Assembly (NCBI RefSeq): GCF_020037025.1
Contig: NZ_JAIQLH010000048.1
Span: forward strand, 1 to 64,000
DNA: 64,000 nt
Source: Streptomyces huiliensis
GTDB lineage: Bacteria > Actinomycetota > Actinomycetes > Streptomycetales > Streptomycetaceae
Direction of reading: 5' to 3'
Below the pieces are notes generated by a model. The model was not told the origin of the DNA and did not search any database. It saw nothing but the letters and a program-made list of their open reading frames with translations. Position numbers and translations under genes: made by a program. Below, piece after piece: positions 62,215 through 64,000 of this stretch (the stretch's first letter is position 1; each line of letters begins with the position of its first letter).

Positions 62215-63651
62215 ATGAACTCCCTGCCGGAGCGCACGAAACCGCCGGTCCCCGTGCGCGCATCCCACCCTGATCCCCACCCCGCTCCCCACCCCGACCC
62301 CCGCCGCTGGCTGGTGCTCGCCGTCGCGTCGGCCGCCCAGTTCCTCGCCGTCCTCGACGTCTCCGCGATCAACGTGGCCTTCCCCGTGATCGGCGAGGAC
62401 TTCTCCTCGGCGTCGGCGGCCGGGCTCTCCTGGGTGCTCAACGCGTACACCATCGTGCTCGCGGCGCTGCTGATCCCGGCCGGGCGGCTGGCCGACGCCA
62501 TGGGCAGGCGGCGGTCGTTCCTCCTCGGCCTCACCGTGTTCGGACTGGCCTCCGTCGGCTGCGGCGTCGCGCCCGGCCTCGGGTGGCTGGTGGCCGCCCG
62601 CGTCGCGCAGGGCATCGGCGCGGCCGTGCTCGTCCCCACCTCCCTCTCCCTCGCGTTGCCCGCGTTCCCGGCCGCGGAACGCGCCACGGCCGTGGGCGTC
62701 TGGACGGCCATCAGCGCCCTGGCGGCCAGCGCGGGACCGGTGATCGGCGGGCTGCTCGCGGCGTCCGACTGGCGGTGGGTGTTCCTCGTCAACGTCCCGG
62801 TGGTGCTGGTGGCCCTGGCGGCGGGCGTCCGCCTGCTGCCCCGCCCCGCCCCGGCCCCCGCCGACGGCCGGAGCGACGGCGACCCGGCGGGGACGGTGCT
62901 GGTGTTCGTCGCGGTCGGCGCCCTGACGACCGCCGTCGTCGAGGCCGGCGACTGGGGCCGTACGTCGCCCGCCACGCTCGGCGTCCTCGCGGCCGGAGTC
63001 GCGGCGGCCGCGCTCGGCGTCCGGCACGTGCGGCGGACCCAGGACCCCGTGATCGATCCCGCCCTCTTCCGCACCAGGGGTTTCACGGCTGCGACCCTCG
63101 GCCTGTTCGCCTACTTCCTCGCCTACTCGGCCATGCTGCTCGCCGCGTCGGTGCTCTGCTCCGACGTCTGGGGCTGGTCGGTGCGGCGCTCGGGAGCCGC
63201 CCTCGCGCCCTGGCCCGGCACGGTCCTCGTCGTCTCCGCCCTCTCCGGCCGCGTCGTCCGGGCGATCGGCGAGCGCGGAGCCGCCACCCTGGGCGCGGTG
63301 TGCTTCACGGCCGCTCCGCTGTGGTGGCTGACCGCCGCGAACGGCACCCCGCGCTACGCCGCGGCGCTCCTGCCCGGCCTGCTCCTCGCGGGCGTCGGCA
63401 CGGCGCTCTGCCAGTCGGTGATGTTCGCGGCGGCCGGCCGGCTTCCGGAGCACCGGATGTCCCTGGGCTCCGGCGTCCTCATGGTGGCGCGGCAGGGCGC
63501 CACGGCCCTCGGCGTGGCCGTGCTCGTCGGCCTGGGCGGCGGCGCCCACCGGCTCGGCCTGGACGCCCTGCGCGCCGGCTGGGTGTTCGCCGCGGCGACC
63601 GCCGCGCTCGCCCTCGCCGCCTGCCTGACGCTCCCGCGCCGCGTCCACTGA
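62215..63651 (+). CDS. MFS transporter (DHA2-like, probable drug exporter)
   Basis: A 478-residue protein with about 14 hydrophobic segments. QFLAVLDVSAINVAFPVIGEDF in helix 1 and GRLADAMGRRRSFLLG (motif A) are typical of DHA2 drug exporters; ARVAQGIGAAVLVPTSLSLAL and SAGPVIGGLLAASDWRWVFLVNVPV (motif C region) follow. A His/Pro-rich N-terminus precedes helix 1. It is divergent from the GlxA/AraC regulator, a common arrangement for regulated efflux. Confidence 0.93.
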   Translation: MNSLPERTKPPVPVRASHPDPHPAPHPDPRRWLVLAVASAAQFLAVLDVSAINVAFPVIGEDFSSASAAGLSWVLNAYTIVLAALLIPAGRLADAMGRRRSFLLGLTVFGLASVGCGVAPGLGWLVAARVAQGIGAAVLVPTSLSLALPAFPAAERATAVGVWTAISALAASAGPVIGGLLAASDWRWVFLVNVPVVLVALAAGVRLLPRPAPAPADGRSDGDPAGTVLVFVAVGALTTAVVEAGDWGRTSPATLGVLAAGVAAAALGVRHVRRTQDPVIDPALFRTRGFTAATLGLFAYFLAYSAMLLAASVLCSDVWGWSVRRSGAALAPWPGTVLVVSALSGRVVRAIGERGAATLGAVCFTAAPLWWLTAANGTPRYAAALLPGLLLAGVGTALCQSVMFAAAGRLPEHRMSLGSGVLMVARQGATALGVAVLVGLGGGAHRLGLDALRAGWVFAAATAALALAACLTLPRRVH

Positions 63652-63731
63652 CGCCTCCCGCCCCCTCCGCCATCTGACGTTCCGTCGTGCCACACGGGGT
63701 GATCTCAGCTGAATCAGGTGAGGATGGAGGG

Positions 63732-64000
63732 ATGGGATTCCATGTCGATTCCGAGGCCGGGCGGCTGCGGCGGGTCATCCTGCACCGCCCGGACCTGGAG
63801 CTGAAGCGGCTCACCCCGTCCAACAAGGACGCCCTCCTCTTCGACGACGTGCTCTGGGTCCGCCGCGCCCGCGCCGAGCACGACGGCTTCGCCGACGTGC
63901 TGCGCGAGCGCGGCGTCGAGGTGCACCTCTTCCGGGACCTGCTGGAGGAGAGCCTGCGGGTGCCCGCCGCGCGCACGCTCGTCCTGGACCGGATCTTCGA
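63732..64000 (+). CDS. arcA: Arginine deiminase, N-terminal part (3' end outside window)
   Basis: The first 89 residues (MGFHVDSEAGRLRRVILHRPDLELKRLTPSNKDALLFDDVLW) match the start of arginine deiminase, including the conserved RVILHRPDLEL and DALLFDDVLW. The enzyme converts arginine to citrulline and ammonia. The catalytic residues lie beyond the window. ATG 63732 has GGAGGG very close upstream, with AGGTGAGG slightly farther. Confidence 0.92.
   Translation, partial: MGFHVDSEAGRLRRVILHRPDLELKRLTPSNKDALLFDDVLWVRRARAEHDGFADVLRERGVEVHLFRDLLEESLRVPAARTLVLDRIF

Noticed and set aside
1..64000. Insertion sequences, integrases, tRNA genes or attachment sites flanking the cluster or defence region
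   Set aside because: None could be recognised by reading; an automated tRNA and IS search would be needed to exclude small ones.

Overview
The window reads as chromosomal DNA of a high-GC actinomycete, most probably Streptomyces. GC is very high, third codon positions are almost always G or C, GTG starts and 4-base ATGA/GTGA stop-start overlaps are common, and many families are typical of the genus (a cvn 'conservon' operon, a SepF paralogue, DUF1707, an F420-dependent LLM oxidoreductase, AzlCD). One gene carries a rare TTA codon. No rRNA, tRNA, CRISPR array, transposase or integrase was seen.

Layout. 0-5.5 kb: the end of a conservon (sensor kinase tail, roadblock protein, DUF742 protein, Ras-like GTPase, two cytochromes P450). 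5.6-12.2 kb: an APC permease, a TRAM-domain RNA methyltransferase, a secreted phytase, a SnoaL-like protein divergent from a TetR regulator with two matching candidate operators, and an XRE regulator. 13.1-34.6 kb: an 18-gene co-directional biosynthetic cluster.

The cluster begins with an SbnA/SbnB pair that makes L-2,3-diaminopropionate. It continues with an iterative type II PKS/FAS-like set (malonyltransferase, ketoreductase, ACP, dehydratase and a single-chain KS-CLF fusion with no enoylreductase). An ABC exporter and a phosphopantetheinyl transferase follow. Last come a condensation-like acyltransferase, a CrtI-like FAD oxidoreductase, a stand-alone adenylation enzyme with its own carrier protein, a PLP aminotransferase and an asparagine-synthetase-like amidotransferase, closed by a perfect 14-bp-stem terminator. 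The inferred product is an unsaturated (polyene) acyl chain amide-linked to an amino acid such as diaminopropionate. Two cluster proteins (a 723-residue GNAT-headed protein and a GcvT-like protein) have no obvious role and are the most novel part.

35-46.5 kb is a defence-type region: a four-gene Wadjet-like operon (DUF2397, DUF2398, SMC-like ATPase, DUF2399), a truncated McrC remnant, and a divergent pair made of a small protein and an NB-ARC/TPR protein. The pair shares an N/G-rich terminal motif resembling bacterial amyloid signalling motifs. Both members look damaged (frameshift after the P-loop in one; ATA where the start codon should be in the other). 46.5-54.4 kb: a glycosyltransferase-like gene behind ten perfect 7-bp repeats, small hypothetical proteins, an XRE-cupin regulator divergent from azlCD, a SepF paralogue, an AAA ATPase coupled to a MazG-like hydrolase, and a DUF6099 gene with DnaA-box-like sites and a TTA codon. 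54.7-64 kb: an LLM oxidoreductase, a homocysteine methyltransferase, the Hen1/Pnkp RNA-repair pair, an AraC/GlxA regulator, an MFS exporter, and the start of arginine deiminase cut by the window edge.

A theme across the window is short tandem-repeat expansion: at least eight arrays with units of 7, 15, 18, 24 and 117 bp, mostly in-frame in C-terminal tails or linkers of unrelated genes.
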